NCBI GenBank assembly: GCA_014529385.2
Contig: CM043953.1
Location: 74,632,872 to 74,696,871, forward strand
Origin: Adiantum capillus-veneris
Taxonomy: Eukaryota; Streptophyta; Polypodiopsida; Polypodiales; Pteridaceae
Direction of reading: 5' to 3'
Length of the DNA stretch: 64,000 nucleotides
Position numbers and translations under genes: made by a program. A model generated the notes under the pieces. It was not told the origin of the DNA and did not search any database. It saw nothing but the letters and a program-made list of their open reading frames with translations. Shown in pieces: positions 11,067-22,753 of the stretch (the first letter of the stretch is position 1; each line of letters begins with the position of its first letter).

Positions 11067-12073
11067 CATTATCTTTGATGAGTGCTTAAGAGAGGAGGAT
11101 TTTGGATATATCATGGGTCTTCTTATGGGAGAAGGTGAAAATAATTTCAGGAATTGCATATTCACGTTTGGTGCATGGTATTGGGTTGTATAATTGATGG
11201 TAGTGTCAAGTGTCCAAAGTGTACATAGTAAGGGGTCTCAAAGAGAATTTCTTGAGTGGGTGTGTGCAAGTGTTATTTGGTTGGTTTCCTTCTCCACTCT
11301 CAATAGAAGGTGGTGCCCCAAGTAGTGTGCGTGCTCCTTTACAAGCATTTTGTGAAGGTTGGCTCATTGGTTTGGGTTTAGAGGACCCATTTCAAAAATC
11401 CTGCGCTCATAAAAGTGGTGCCCCCATGGAGGAACATATTTCCCAGTTACCTTCATTTTTTAGTGATTAATAATGGAGTTCCCATCTATCCATTTAATTT
11501 TTCTAAACACATTAGACTAAATGTTCACATAGATAGAAAAGTCTTTTTCCAGCAACACATTGTTTTTATGTTTGGTGCAGAAAGACTTAGAGAAATATTC
11601 GCATCACCCAATCCAATCATCAATTATGAAGTTCTTTTGATGTTCACGCGTTCATCTTTTTTTAAAGGTAGATCAAAACGATGAACCTTTTAGGCCTATT
11701 ACTTGTCAATCCATTCACATAAATCATTGCAATTAAGTTTAGGTTTCAATCTATCATAAGAAGGATATTTAGATCCACTCGCCTCAATGAAAATCAATGC
11801 CTCAATTAATCCATTTATTCTACCTAGTATGATAAAGTACGAATTAACAATGGACGTGTACATCTTTTAATTTAATTAGATTTATAGTGTCAACAATCTT
11901 GTGTTGCCCATAAGGGAAACGTTTCTTGAAAATAATCAAAAAGCCTAAACGAAATGTTAAGTGATTTTTCCATGTTTATGCAAGAATTGGGGAAGATGCG
12001 CAAGAGTTTCTTGACAACTTGGAGATGGTACATCTCATATTGGGGAGAGATGAAGAGGAAGTGAAGCTATGAG
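11067..12073 (+). mobile_element. Element D, 5' leader and start of gag-like region
   Basis: This is the internal part of D between its 5' LTR and the insertion of A. Open frames at 11210-11470 and 11415-11684 carry no recognised domain. The last ~100 bases read as gag-like and match in character the sequence right after A. I could not assign a primer-binding site. Confidence 0.55.
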
Positions 12074-13072
12074 TGTTAACTGAGCCGACGTCAGTTAACA
12101 GGAGCTACTAAAGATTGAAGCCTTATGAAGGTACATCTAAGATGAATATGAAAAAGCAGTGAAGATTGGAGTTACACTTTTCACATTTTTCTAAAATGGC
12201 ATATATTGTAATTTCTTGATTTATTTAGCCATTGTGATAATTATAACGTGTTACGAGCTCAATAAGAGTTCCAAGATGTAAAGCATAGGTCACTTAGTGT
12301 ACCTGGGATGCAAATATAATAAGTGTGGAGCCTCAAAGGTCTGGGGCACTGGACATTACACATTTTAGACCTTGGATAAGGTATAAAAGCCAACTTTGTA
12401 AAGTCTATTATTAAGTTTTGGATAATAGAAATGCAGTGTGAGCTAACGACACTCACTTCTCTCCTTCTCGCGCTTCCTACTCCCTCCCTAGTTGTCACAT
12501 TGCAGTCGCGTCTGTTGCATTGCAACCGCAGGTAAGAGCTCTACACATTGACGTAAGCATTTCACGGTATTTCATAGTTTTTGGCATCGCCGATTCACGG
12601 CCTAATCTCATCATAAGTAGGAATTTACACTTCAAAATCAAAAACTAAGTATAGGTGGGGTATTGGGGCATCATTGCTAAGCATTTAGATGCGTTCTGGG
12701 TTGAAAACAACTAGGTCAAAAACTCACTGCTGTTAATAATCACGATTTTGTACTTGACCTAAAGTGAGATTTGAGTCCATAAGAATGTGTGTTTAGGTCT
12801 TATAAACATTTCCTAGAAGTTTCATTACGTTTGGATGTCATTTGATGCTGTAAAACGGATGTGATTTGTTTGCCGATGAGCGATTGGCTTTTGGTGATTT
12901 CAGTCATTTGAGTGTAGCTTGAGTTAGATGCGAGTTGTTTGTTGTTTTCCAAGAGATGTACAACCTCTTGCAGCCTCTATGCACTAGTCAAGTCAGCTTC
13001 GTCCCATGGATTGACAATTTATTCGTGGTTCTCTACGATAAGATATGAGTGAGGTTAGACACTCGTCCCACA
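12074..13072 (+). repeat. 5' LTR of element A
   Basis: 999 bp, TG...CA, collinear with 27053-28051. A TATA-like TATAAAAG lies at 12382-12389. The first 27 bases form an inverted repeat: TGTTAACTGA (12074-12083) and TCAGTTAACA (12091-12100) around a GACG core. Confidence 0.92.
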
Positions 13073-13073
13073 A

Positions 13074-13092
13074 TTGGCACCGTTGCCAGGGA
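13074..13092 (+). promoter_or_regulatory. Primer-binding site of element A (tRNA-Asp-like)
   Basis: TTGGCACCGTTGCCAGGGA lies one base after the LTR. It matches, with two changes, the TGGCGCCGTTGCCGGGGA word used by Athila/Tat-type plant elements that prime from tRNA-Asp (family knowledge). Confidence 0.75.
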
Positions 13093-13649
13093 TGAATAGA
13101 CCTAAACTAGGGAAAACACGAGCGTCTTGTGTAGTTGTCCATTAAATTCCTCTAGGTTCACCTGGAGTTAAAACTTTTTTTTAGAAACCGCATAGCTTAA
13201 GAGTGTCGTCTTTTGCTGTATAGAGGTAGCTTGGGAGTAGATTGTACTTGCTAAGTACCTTATAGGATTATAGGATTGTCGGATTAGGTAGGATTTTGAG
13301 AATGATTGATGGACAAGAAAAGTCTTAAGATCAATGCTCAAGAAACCATAAAAAACAAGAAAACAAGTGTTTGTGGACACTTTCCACAACCCGGTGCAGT
13401 AGAACCTAGGAGTAGGGTAAGTAGAATCCGAGATGAGATCTCAAAGCATTGCTCACTCCAAAGGAATCATCTGTGAGTTGTTTATGTGAAGCTGCATGGT
13501 TTAAGGTCTACGGCTTGAAACAACATCAAAAGACTGTCAATCATTGAACCGGTTGGAGATTATGCTCATAAAAGTTGTATGAACCAGTGGGTAATATTAA
13601 GGATGCATTTGAGGTAAATTTTCAAAAGTTTGCAAAAACTCAGATTATT

Positions 13650-15300
13650 TACTTTTTCTTGACATTTTAGGCCAAATTAAGTTTTGACTTGACTCAGAGG
13701 TTTAAAATAGATCATAAAAAGACTGTCCGCTGAAAAAGTTGAAAAAAGTTTTCATTTTAGGTCAAAAGTAAATAATCACATTTTTTGCATTTGGCTCAAA
13801 ATGGATCAAGGTTGATATCATAGACTCTATGCATGATTACAAACATCTTTTCTGAAGACTCATAGAGTTTGGATCACAAAACAGACCAAAAACTTGGCAA
13901 AAACTGAAATCCGTACTGATTGTCGAGAAATTGTGTCTGACTTGATGAATCTTGTTCAAATTAAGTTTTGACTTGACTCAAAGGCTTAAAACATGTCACA
14001 AAAAGACAGAGTATTGAAAAAATTGCAAAAAGTGTTCATTTTAGGTCAAAAGTAAATAATCGCATTTTTTGCATTTGGCTCAAAATGGATCAAGGTTGAT
14101 ACCACAGACTCTATGCATGATTAACAAACATCTTTTGTGAAGGCTCATAGTGTTTGGATCACAAAACAGACCAAAAACTTGACAAGACTGAAATCCGTAC
14201 TGATTGTCGAGAAATTGTGTCTGACTTGATGAATCTTGTTCAAATTAAGTTTTGACTCGACTCAAAGGCTTAAAACAGCTCATAAAAAGATTGTCCAGTG
14301 AAAAAACTGCAAAAAGTGTTCATTTTAGGTCAAAAGTAAATAATCACATTTTTTGCATTTGGCTCAAAATGGATCGAGGTTGATTCCACACACTCTATGC
14401 ATGATTACAAACATCTTTTGGGAAGGCTCATAGAGTTTGGATCATAAAACAGGGCCAAAAACTTGATGAAAACTGAAATCTGTACTGAATGTCAAGAACT
14501 TGAGTGTAACTTGGTAAATCTTGCTCAAATTCAGTGAAACTTGACTCAGAGGCTTAGATTGAAGTGTTAAACAAGTGTATATGTTCAAATGACCAAAAAT
14601 ATGCAAAAATTTGTCAAAAGTAAATAATCACGATTATTTACTTTTGCCCTATTTTTCAACTTTTTTGACCAACTAAGCATACCACAAATTTTAGCATGTT
14701 ATATTAGGCCCACAAATCAAATTTGGTAAGATTTGGATCATTGGAGTGAAAATTGTGGCCAAAGTTGTAAAGTCAATCATGAGACACAAAACTGTTGACC
14801 ATTTGAATAGGGATTACCCAAACTTGGTGAAACTTTGCTAGGGAGCTTAAGTTGAGTTGCTTAACCAGTTGGTATCAACATTTTGACAAAAAGTTGTTAA
14901 AAAAAGCCAAAAGTAAATAATTGCGATTATTTATATCTGCTCCAAAATTGAGAAATTTTGCACAACTAAGTATACCACAAGGTCAAGCATATCAAGTAGA
15001 CTCCACAAATCAAATTCGGTTAATTTGGATCACAAAATTGAGACTTAAGCCAGATTCTTAGAATCAGAAACTGCGGATAGTAAACAATTGGTAACTTGGA
15101 CAACTCTCGTTCAAACTCCACCAAACTTGTCCAGAGACCACAACAAGGTGATTACTTGGCAAAACAAGCATGAAAAGTGAAAAAACTAAGAAAAGTAAAT
15201 AATCACGATTATTTACTTTTGAGACCCAGAGACAAGATTTTTTATTTTTGAGCTTGTACAGTGTTAGAACAACATAATACAGGGCCACTAGTCAATTTTG
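13650..15300. repeat. ~284-bp tandem array in the leader of element A
   Basis: The word AAATTAAGTTTTGACT recurs at 13674, 13958 and 14242, a constant 284-bp step, and a degenerate copy starts near 14527. Two or more further decayed units reach about 15300. Every unit carries CAAAAGTAAATAATC. In the later units this pairs with its reverse complement to form near-perfect palindromes (14615-14646 and 15191-15220). Confidence 0.9.
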
Positions 15301-15525
15301 GGTTCCATCGAGTCCAAATTGGTACCTGTTCACTCAGTTTCCAGATTGCAGATTAGGCTATTCAAAACCCAGATTTTCATCAATTCTGACACTTTCAAGT
15401 TAGAGTTAATCAACTCTTGTGAGTCTAAAGAGCAGTCAACTGCCAAAGGTGCTTTGGCTAAAGCAGTTTTATCTAGTACAAGCATCATAAATTCTACTAA
15501 TCAATACCACAATCTGCTAAGAGTC

Positions 15526-17138
15526 TGTCATGATAATCAATTTCTAATTCTCCTAAATGATTTTCTCATGTTAAACTGATCATTTAATATGGGGAAGTGC
15601 CAGGGGAGAAAAAGCTAGAATATTGCTTAAGTTAGCAGACCGGCCATAATAGGGATCCAAAAGAGGGAAAATAGGGATCCAAAGGGGGGGCCATCTGCAA
15701 AAGATCCAAAGGGGGGGGCATCTGCAAAAGACCCATGTGCAATAATGGGCTTAAAAGACCCTAAGGTTCAACCCATTAAGACTTCCAAAATGCTAAGGTT
15801 CCAAAATTCAAAGGTTGTGTCCAAAGGTCAAACATTGGGGGAATTTGATGCTTTGTGTGTGTCCCAAAAGTCTTTAGCAATCCCTACATAGGAGGGGGCG
15901 AGCCTTGCAAGTAGGGGAGAGAGAGAAACTCACACACACACACAAGCTCCCTTTACACAAAGGGAATGAGGGACACATGTCGGCTCCCTAGCCTAGATGC
16001 CCACAAGGTGTACCCAATTCCTATTGGGTGGCCTTGGAGGTGGACCAATGAGAATTAGGCTAGATTAAATCTAGTTTAATTAATTTAAAAACACTTAATA
16101 AAAGAACCAATAATAATTAAGCTCTCTAGAAGACTATTCGACAGTCTCCCAAGGGGACCAATGAGCATTCAGCAGCCCAATGGCTTGCCTGATTCCTATT
16201 GGCCAAGAGGCAAAGGGGTCCAATGAGAGTTTAGTTGAATTAAATAATTACCTAAAGCTCTCACAAAAGGGAAAATAGGGACACATGTCAGAAGGCTATC
16301 ACTTATACTGCTTAATTCCCATTGGCTAAGCCTGGGGAGGTCCAATAGGACTGTATCAAGAGAAAATAGCAAGAGGGGTCGACCAAGAGAGAGAGGAGGC
16401 TGATTTTTGCAAGGCATTATCACACACACACTCACACAATCTCATGTGTGAAGTAAATAAGACTCTCTCTCCTTCTCAAGCTTTAATGGAAAGCTTATCA
16501 CCTACTCCAAGCTTGTGAGAAGGAAGGCCTACACCAACAACTCTTGGCTTTGTGATGCAAATCCAACCAAGAGCCAAGCTTCAATGCATGCTCATCTCCT
16601 CTACCATGCTAATTACTAAGCTAAGCTATGCTAATATGAGTGATTATGTGAGGAGATGTACATCTTTCTCGTAAGAATACTCCTTCTTCCTCTCAATCTA
16701 CTCTCATACCCCGCTAGCTCTCACCATCTTCGAAGGTGTGTGAGGTCTTGGGTCTGAGACCGTGAGGGAATTGATGTTGTGTTTGATAAGTGTTTTGCGT
16801 AGTGCATGAAGTTTCCATCTTCATTGCACTATCTAGTATTGAAGGAACACAAGAAATTGTATTGTAAAATGTCTCTCTTGATGGGAGAAACCATAATACA
16901 AAGCCTTTTGGAGGGGGGACCGGCTCCATGCAAATCCGGTCCTCAATTGTTGTCAATTTCTTAATTTCTCTCTCTTTTGAAGTATTGTTCATGCTATCTA
17001 ACTAGGTGTTATGCTTTTTGTTGCTCTCTCCACCCAAGCACTCTTGTAAATCTCATTAGGAATCTATTCTAATGAATTGGTCACTATGTTCATGCTATTT
17101 TCCGCTACACACAAGTTACTAGGCCATTAAATGTTACA
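15526..17138 (+). repeat. 5' LTR of element B
   Basis: 1613 bp, collinear with 20896-22510. It contains a short CA microsatellite (15930-15944) that is much longer, and preceded by a CT run, in the 3' copy. Confidence 0.93.
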
Positions 17139-17152
17139 TTGGTATCAGAGCA
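17139..17152 (+). promoter_or_regulatory. Primer-binding site of element B (initiator Met tRNA)
   Basis: TTGGTATCAGAGCA lies immediately after the LTR end and contains TGGTATCAGAGC, the common complement of plant initiator Met tRNA 3' end. Confidence 0.9.
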
Positions 17153-17539
17153 CAAGGTCTCTCTTTTCTTGCTCAAGAAGGGGGGTCCTCAAGCTAGCGA
17201 TAATGGTTGGTACAATTAATTGCATGTGAGTACGTAGAATAGGGATTTTTCAACCTTGCAGTGCGCCTGCCTTTGTGCAGTTAATGAGGCATCACTGTCG
17301 AGAGATATGGTCTTAATAGTGGAGTCCTATGGGGCTTGCCTATGGCTTAACCACTATTGAGCTGTTAGAAGCTTGACAAGAGCCGGTGTTGTTTTGGTGT
17401 TGAACGACCCTCTCTTCTATTCCTTGCAATTAATGGTATTCGAGCCACGGATACAGTAGCTTGAGTGCTTTTTATAAAGGGGTAAAGAGGAGTAGCAACT
17501 AGGGCTTGAAGTGCCAAAGTACACCTAAAAAGTTTACAC

Positions 17540-18630
17540 CTAAAAGTTGTTAGAAAAGAGAGTGAAATTAATGTTGATAACTTTGATTTTGCTAATGAGC
17601 AAGCTACTAATGATGCCCCGATGCTTGTTAACTATCTTGTTTTTGGGCTTCAACAAGCCATGGGCAATCCATCCCTCCAAAGTGAAGTGCAACGGCAGCT
17701 TCGTGCTCATGGGATTATCCAAGCTCCCCACCATGACGAGAGAACACCTAGGAAGTCTCCTTGCGAGACTTCCAAAAGAGGTCTCTCTCTGATTCGGGAA
17801 GAAGAAGAGGATCCCTATGAAGGGCTCAAAAATTTTCTCCTTGATGACGCATCTCCTTCTCAAAGGAGAACTCAAGAGCCTCCACCGAAGAAACGAGAAA
17901 GAAGTGAGTCTCTCGCCACCTCGACGGAGATGGCTCCACGAAGACGGCGGGCTAAACGCTCTCAATCACCTCCAAAATGGAGAAAACCTCGCATACTTCT
18001 CCACACCATACTTCAAAATGAAAGTGATGGTCAAGACAACAAAGATCAAGGCAAGAAAAAGGCGAGAAAGAGGTCACCCTCTTCTCGATCTTCCTCAAAT
18101 TCTTCATCTTTTGAAGAAAGTGATGGTACAACCTTTGAACCATCAAAAAGAAGAGGCCATAGGAAATCCTATGCCGCGTGGAAGAGGTCATCCAAGCTCA
18201 AGAAGTTCAAAAAGTGAGGGAAGAGCATCTCTTTCCTTACCTACAATGGCACTTTTGGTGCTACGGACAAAGTCTTAGCCTTTATCCAACAATTCGATGC
18301 GGCGTATGGAGATGAGGGCTTCACGGAGTCCTTTAAGCTACACCACGTAGCTATGCACTTTCAAAAGTTTTCCAGACAATGGTGGTCTAGCCTACGGGCC
18401 AACGGTGAAGCTCCACGAACATGGAAAGCTTTAAGAGCTTCATTATGAAGCAGTTTTTGGCCACCGATTCCAAAGACAAAGTACTCATTGAATGGCAAAG
18501 CTTGAAGCTCTCTCCCTATGAATCCATCCACAAATATGTAGACAAGTTTTGGGACCTACAACTCAAAGCCACTGTCTTTAAAAGTTGGATTTTGGAGAGC
18601 AAAAGCAGCAATTTTGTGCGGGCTTAATCG
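17540..18630 (+). mobile_element. Element B gag region
   Basis: An open frame at 17621-18217 is rich in Arg, Lys and Ser (RRRRAKRSQSPP), as in nucleic-acid-binding gag parts. The following sequence (to 18627) resembles the retrotransposon gag core (FLATDSKDK, YESIHKYVDKFW). It is a fossil and is not in one open frame. Confidence 0.7.
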
Positions 18631-20156
18631 AAGAAATGGTGGAGTATGTCAACTCCCAAAGGCCATGCACCATATCGGCGGTAATACATCATACTATGGT
18701 GGCCTCTCGAATCAATTTCCAAACAGGGGCTAAGAGGAATTGTAAGCCCCCTGAAAACAAGGGTTCCAATGAGCCTAAGGGGAAGGACAATGTCCAAAAG
18801 TCTCCTAAGGGCAACTCCAACAAATCTAAAGAGAAGGGAGTTTATAAAGGCAAAAATAAACTCTCTCCTGAAGAGCTTGAGCATTATCGCAATGATAACC
18901 GGTGTTTCAAGTGCGGCGAACAAGGGCATGTGTACCGTGCTTGTCCCCAAAAGAACAACCACCATGATCCTCCTAGAGCTACCTTGGACGAAATCCAAGA
19001 GGAGGAAACTCACCACAAAGGATCTCCTCTATGCCATGCTTGGGGAAAGGTAAGAGAACATGATTCTTTTATTCTCTTTGACCCCGGCTCTACTCATAAT
19101 TTTATATCTATAGAGTTGGCCACCAAGCTAGGCATACAAACTTACGAGATGGGAGATGTCCTACCCGTAGATGGTGCTCTCAAGGGGCAAGAAGCTTCAG
19201 TCACTCCCTTGATCGAGAAATTGAGGCTCCATGTCCAAAGCTATGTGGACAAAGAGTACTTCTTTATCTCTCCTCTCAAGCATGAGGATGTAATCCTAGG
19301 GGCACCACGGTTTGATCGCATGGCTACCAATGTTAAATTCCCTGAAAGAAGAATCTCCTTTAAGTTCAAGGAAAAATATATGTATATAGATGCTAAAGAA
19401 ATGGGTAACACTATACCCATTGTACATACACAAGCTTTCAACAAGTCAATAAACAGCTCTATTTCCGTGTACATGATTTTTGTTAAAGATTCTCAAAATG
19501 AACCTAATGTTTTAGCAAAAGAAAATATACACAATCAAAAGGAATTAGAGTTATCCAATTTTCTCAAGGGGTTTCAAGATGTCTTTATTGACGACATCCC
19601 TTGTGAGCTACCTCCTAAACGAGGCAATGATGACCATGCAATTGAACTTCTTGCAGGAAGTTCACCGCTTAATAAACCTCCTTATAGAGTTTCTCAAGCT
19701 CAACAAGAGGAGATTATGCGGCAAGTGCATGAGTTAGTTGAGAAGGGCATGGTTAGGCCTAGCTCATCTCCATTTTGCTCTCATGTGCTACTAGTGCAAA
19801 AGAAAGACGGCACATATCGTATGTGTGTCGACTATAGAGCACTAAATAGGATCACTATCAATAATAGGTTTCCCGTTCCACGGGTAGAAGACCTATTTGA
19901 TAAGCTCCAAGGGTCCACCTACTTCAGTAGGATTGACCTAAAAAGTGGCTATCATCAAATAAGGATAGTTGATCAAGACATTGTAAAGACCGCATTTTGC
20001 ACTATGTTTGGTCTTTATGAATACATTGTCATGCCTTTTGGCTTGACCAATGCACCAGCTTTATTCAACCGCTTGATGGAGAAGCTATTCATGCCTCACC
20101 AAACCTTTACTAGAGTGTTCTTTGATGATATATCATCATCTACTCTAATTCATTAG
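18631..20156 (+). mobile_element. Element B knuckle, protease and reverse transcriptase
   Basis: One long open frame (18585-20156) shows a CCHC zinc knuckle (CFKCGEQGHVYRACP, 18903-18947), a retropepsin active-site motif (FDPGSTHNFIS, about 19078-19110) and the fingers and palm of reverse transcriptase (VQKKDGTYRMCVDYRALN, YFSRIDLKSGYHQI, MPFGLTNAPALF). This is the normal gag-pol order of chromoviruses. Lys, Asn and Glu are abundant between knuckle and protease. Confidence 0.9.
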
Positions 20157-20224
20157 ACGAACACAAGCGACACCTCCAGGTAATAATTCAAGTTCTAAGA
20201 GAGAATCTTAGGCCAATCAATGAG

Positions 20225-20542
20225 ATGGCCTATCAACTCAAGTTGCCCAACCATTGGCTCATACACAATGCTTTCCATGTGAGCCTACTAAAGCCTTACA
20301 AAGGAGAGCCACCTCAAGAACCAACTATTGAAGACCCATCGGATATCGAGGACCAAGAAGAGGTGTTGCAGCCCGAGTCCATTCTTCGACATGAAGACAA
20401 GGTACTAAGAGGCGGTAAGACTATCCGACGATATCTTATTAAGTTTAAGAATTACCCTTTTGAAGATGCTAGATGGATGCAAGGCATACAATTAAAGGAT
20501 AACCTAAACCTTGTCAATGCTTACAATGCTTCCCAAGACTAA
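20225..20542 (+). mobile_element. Element B pol tail with chromodomain
   Basis: The open frame reads WLIHNAFHVSLLKPY, the usual C-terminal integrase linker, then ESILRHEDK...YLIKFKNYPFEDARW, a chromodomain. This places B among chromoviruses. Confidence 0.88.
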
Positions 20543-20895
20543 GCAAATGTACAAATGTTAAAAATGAACAAAATTTTTGTCGTATAAGACTCTTTTTCTT
20601 TATTGTGCACAAAAATGAAGGTAGTATGCATGCTTAGGTCAAGTTTGCGTAGACGACGTCTCCCAAACAACAAGTAGAGCTTGTCACTCTACTATGGAAG
20701 ATGATTGGACTAATGTTCACACATGCTTGCGGCAGCCTCAGGCTCTCAAGCGCCAAATGGACTAGTCACCCATTGTGGAATGATGTCGTAGGGTAACATA
20801 GGGATCCTCTTCCCGCTAGGAAAAAGGACTAATAAATATGCTTTATCTTATTTACCCCATAGTCGAGGATGACTATGATTTCAAGAGAGAGGTAA

Positions 20896-21272
20896 TGTCA
20901 TAATAATCAATTTTTAATTCTCCTAAATGATTTTCTCATGTTAAACTGATCATTTAACATGGGGAAGTGCCAGGGGAGAAAAAGCTAGAATATTGCTTAA
21001 GTTAGCAGACCGGCCACAATAGGGATCTAAAGGAGGGAAAATAGGGATCCAAAGGGGGGGCCATCTGCAAAAGAGCCATGTGCAATAATGGGCTTAAAAG
21101 ACCCTAAGGTTCAGCCCATTAAGACTTCCAAAATGCTAAGGTTCAAAAATTCAAAGGTTGTGTCCAAAGGTCAAACATTGGGGGAATTTGATGCTTTGTG
21201 TGTGTTCCAAAAGTCTTTAGCAATCCCTACATAGGAGGGGGCGAGCCTTGCAAGTAGGGGAGAGAGAGAAAC

Positions 21273-21318
<46 letters not shown>

Positions 21319-22510
21319 AAGCTCCCTTTACACAAAGGGAATGAGGGACACATGTCAGCTCCCTAGCCTAGATGCCCACAAGGTGTATACAATTCCTATT
21401 GGATGGCCTTGGAGGTGGACCAATGAGAATTAATCTAGAGTAAATCTAGTTTAATTAATGTAAAAACACTCAATAAAAGAACCAATAAGAATTAATCTCT
21501 CTAGAAGACCATTGGAAAGTCTCCCAAGGGGACTAATGAGCATTCAGCATCCCAATGGCTTGCCTAATTCTTATTGGCCAGGAGGCAAAGGGGTCCAATG
21601 AGAGTTTAGTTGAATTAAATAATTACCTAAAGCTCTCACAAAAGGGAAAATAGGGACACCTGTCAGAAGGATATCACTTATATTGCTTAATTCCCATTGG
21701 CTAAGCCTGGGGAGGTCCAATAGGACTGTATCAAGAGAAAATAGCAAGAGGGGTCGACCAAGAGAGAGAGGAGGCTGATTTTTGCAAGGCATTATCACAA
21801 ACACACTCACACAATCTCATGTGTGAAGTAAAGAAGACTCTCTCTCCTTCTCAAGCTTTAATGGAAAGCTTATCACCTACTCCAAGCTTGTGAGAAGGAA
21901 GGCCTACACCAACAACTCTTGTCTTTGTGATGCAAATCCAACCAAGAGCCAAGCTTCAATGCATGCTCATCTCCTCTACCATGCTAATTACTAAGCTAAG
22001 ATATGCTAATATGAGTGATTATGTGAGGAGATGTACATCTTTCTCGTAAGAATACTCCTTCCTCTCAATCTACTCTCATACCCCGCTAGCTCTCACCATC
22101 TTCAAAGGTGTGTGAGGTCTTGGGTCTGAGACCGTGAGGGAATTGATGTTGTGTTTGATAATTGTTTTGCGTAGTGCATAAAGTTTCCATCTTCATTGCA
22201 GTATCTAGTATTGAAGGAACACAAGAAATTGTATTGTAAAATGTCTCTCTTGATGGGAGAAACCATAATACAAAGCCTTTTGGAGGGGGGACCGGCTCCA
22301 TGCAAATCCGGTCCTCAACTCTTGTCAATTGCTTAATTTCTCTCTCTTTTGAAGTATTGTTCATACTATGTAACTATGTGTTATGTTTTTTGTTTCTGTC
22401 TCCACCGAAGCACTCTTGTAAATCTCATTAGGAATCTATTCTAATGAAATGCTCACTGTGTTCATGCTATTTTCCGCTACACACAAGTTATTAGGCCATT
22501 AAATGTTACA
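20896..22510 (+). repeat. 3' LTR of element B
   Basis: 1615 bp, TG...CA. It contains an expanded CT run (21272-21294) and CA run (21294-21319) relative to the 5' copy. Confidence 0.93.
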
Positions 22511-22753
22511 GATTCAGTTTTTGCAGATTAAGCCAACATGGACTCAAGTTGAGCAGAGAGTTCAAGTACAACCGATCAAGCCAGTAGCAATGGTTATACA
22601 TACATAACTGCAACAGAAAAAAATTTACAGCTATATGGCTACATTGGAGATAAGGCTTTTCCGGAAGGCCATAGGTATCTTATGAGTGGCAAAGGAAAAA
22701 CAGGAGCCAAGATCCTATTGATCAGAGTGAAGCCAAATTTAGAGAACTCCTAG

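Larger units (their letters stand above)
15526..22510 (+). mobile_element. Element B: chromovirus (Ty3/Gypsy) nested in A
   Basis: LTRs at 15526-17138 (1613 bp) and 20896-22510 (1615 bp) begin TGTCAT and end ATGTTACA. The flanks GAGTC and GATTC resemble a 5-bp target duplication with one change. A Met-tRNA primer site follows the 5' LTR, and a purine run (AAGAGAGAGG, 20883-20892) precedes the 3' LTR. Internal parts recognised are a basic RS/K-rich gag segment, a CCHC knuckle, a retropepsin motif, reverse transcriptase and a chromodomain at the 3' end of pol. The element is broken and shorter inside than a complete chromovirus. LTR differences are a few percent by eye, so it is the youngest of the three nested elements. 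Confidence 0.92.

Noticed and set aside
13650-15300. CRISPR-like array
   Set aside because: Whole units repeat without unique spacers, and the context is a plant retrotransposon.
17139-17152. tRNA gene at TGGTATCAGAGC
   Set aside because: It is only the primer-binding site after an LTR; no cloverleaf is present.
16196-22364. Minus-strand frames conserved in two places (16196-16435 with 21571-21810; 16714-16992 with 22086-22364)
   Set aside because: They are antisense readings of the two LTRs of element B; the similarity is due to LTR duplication, not selection.
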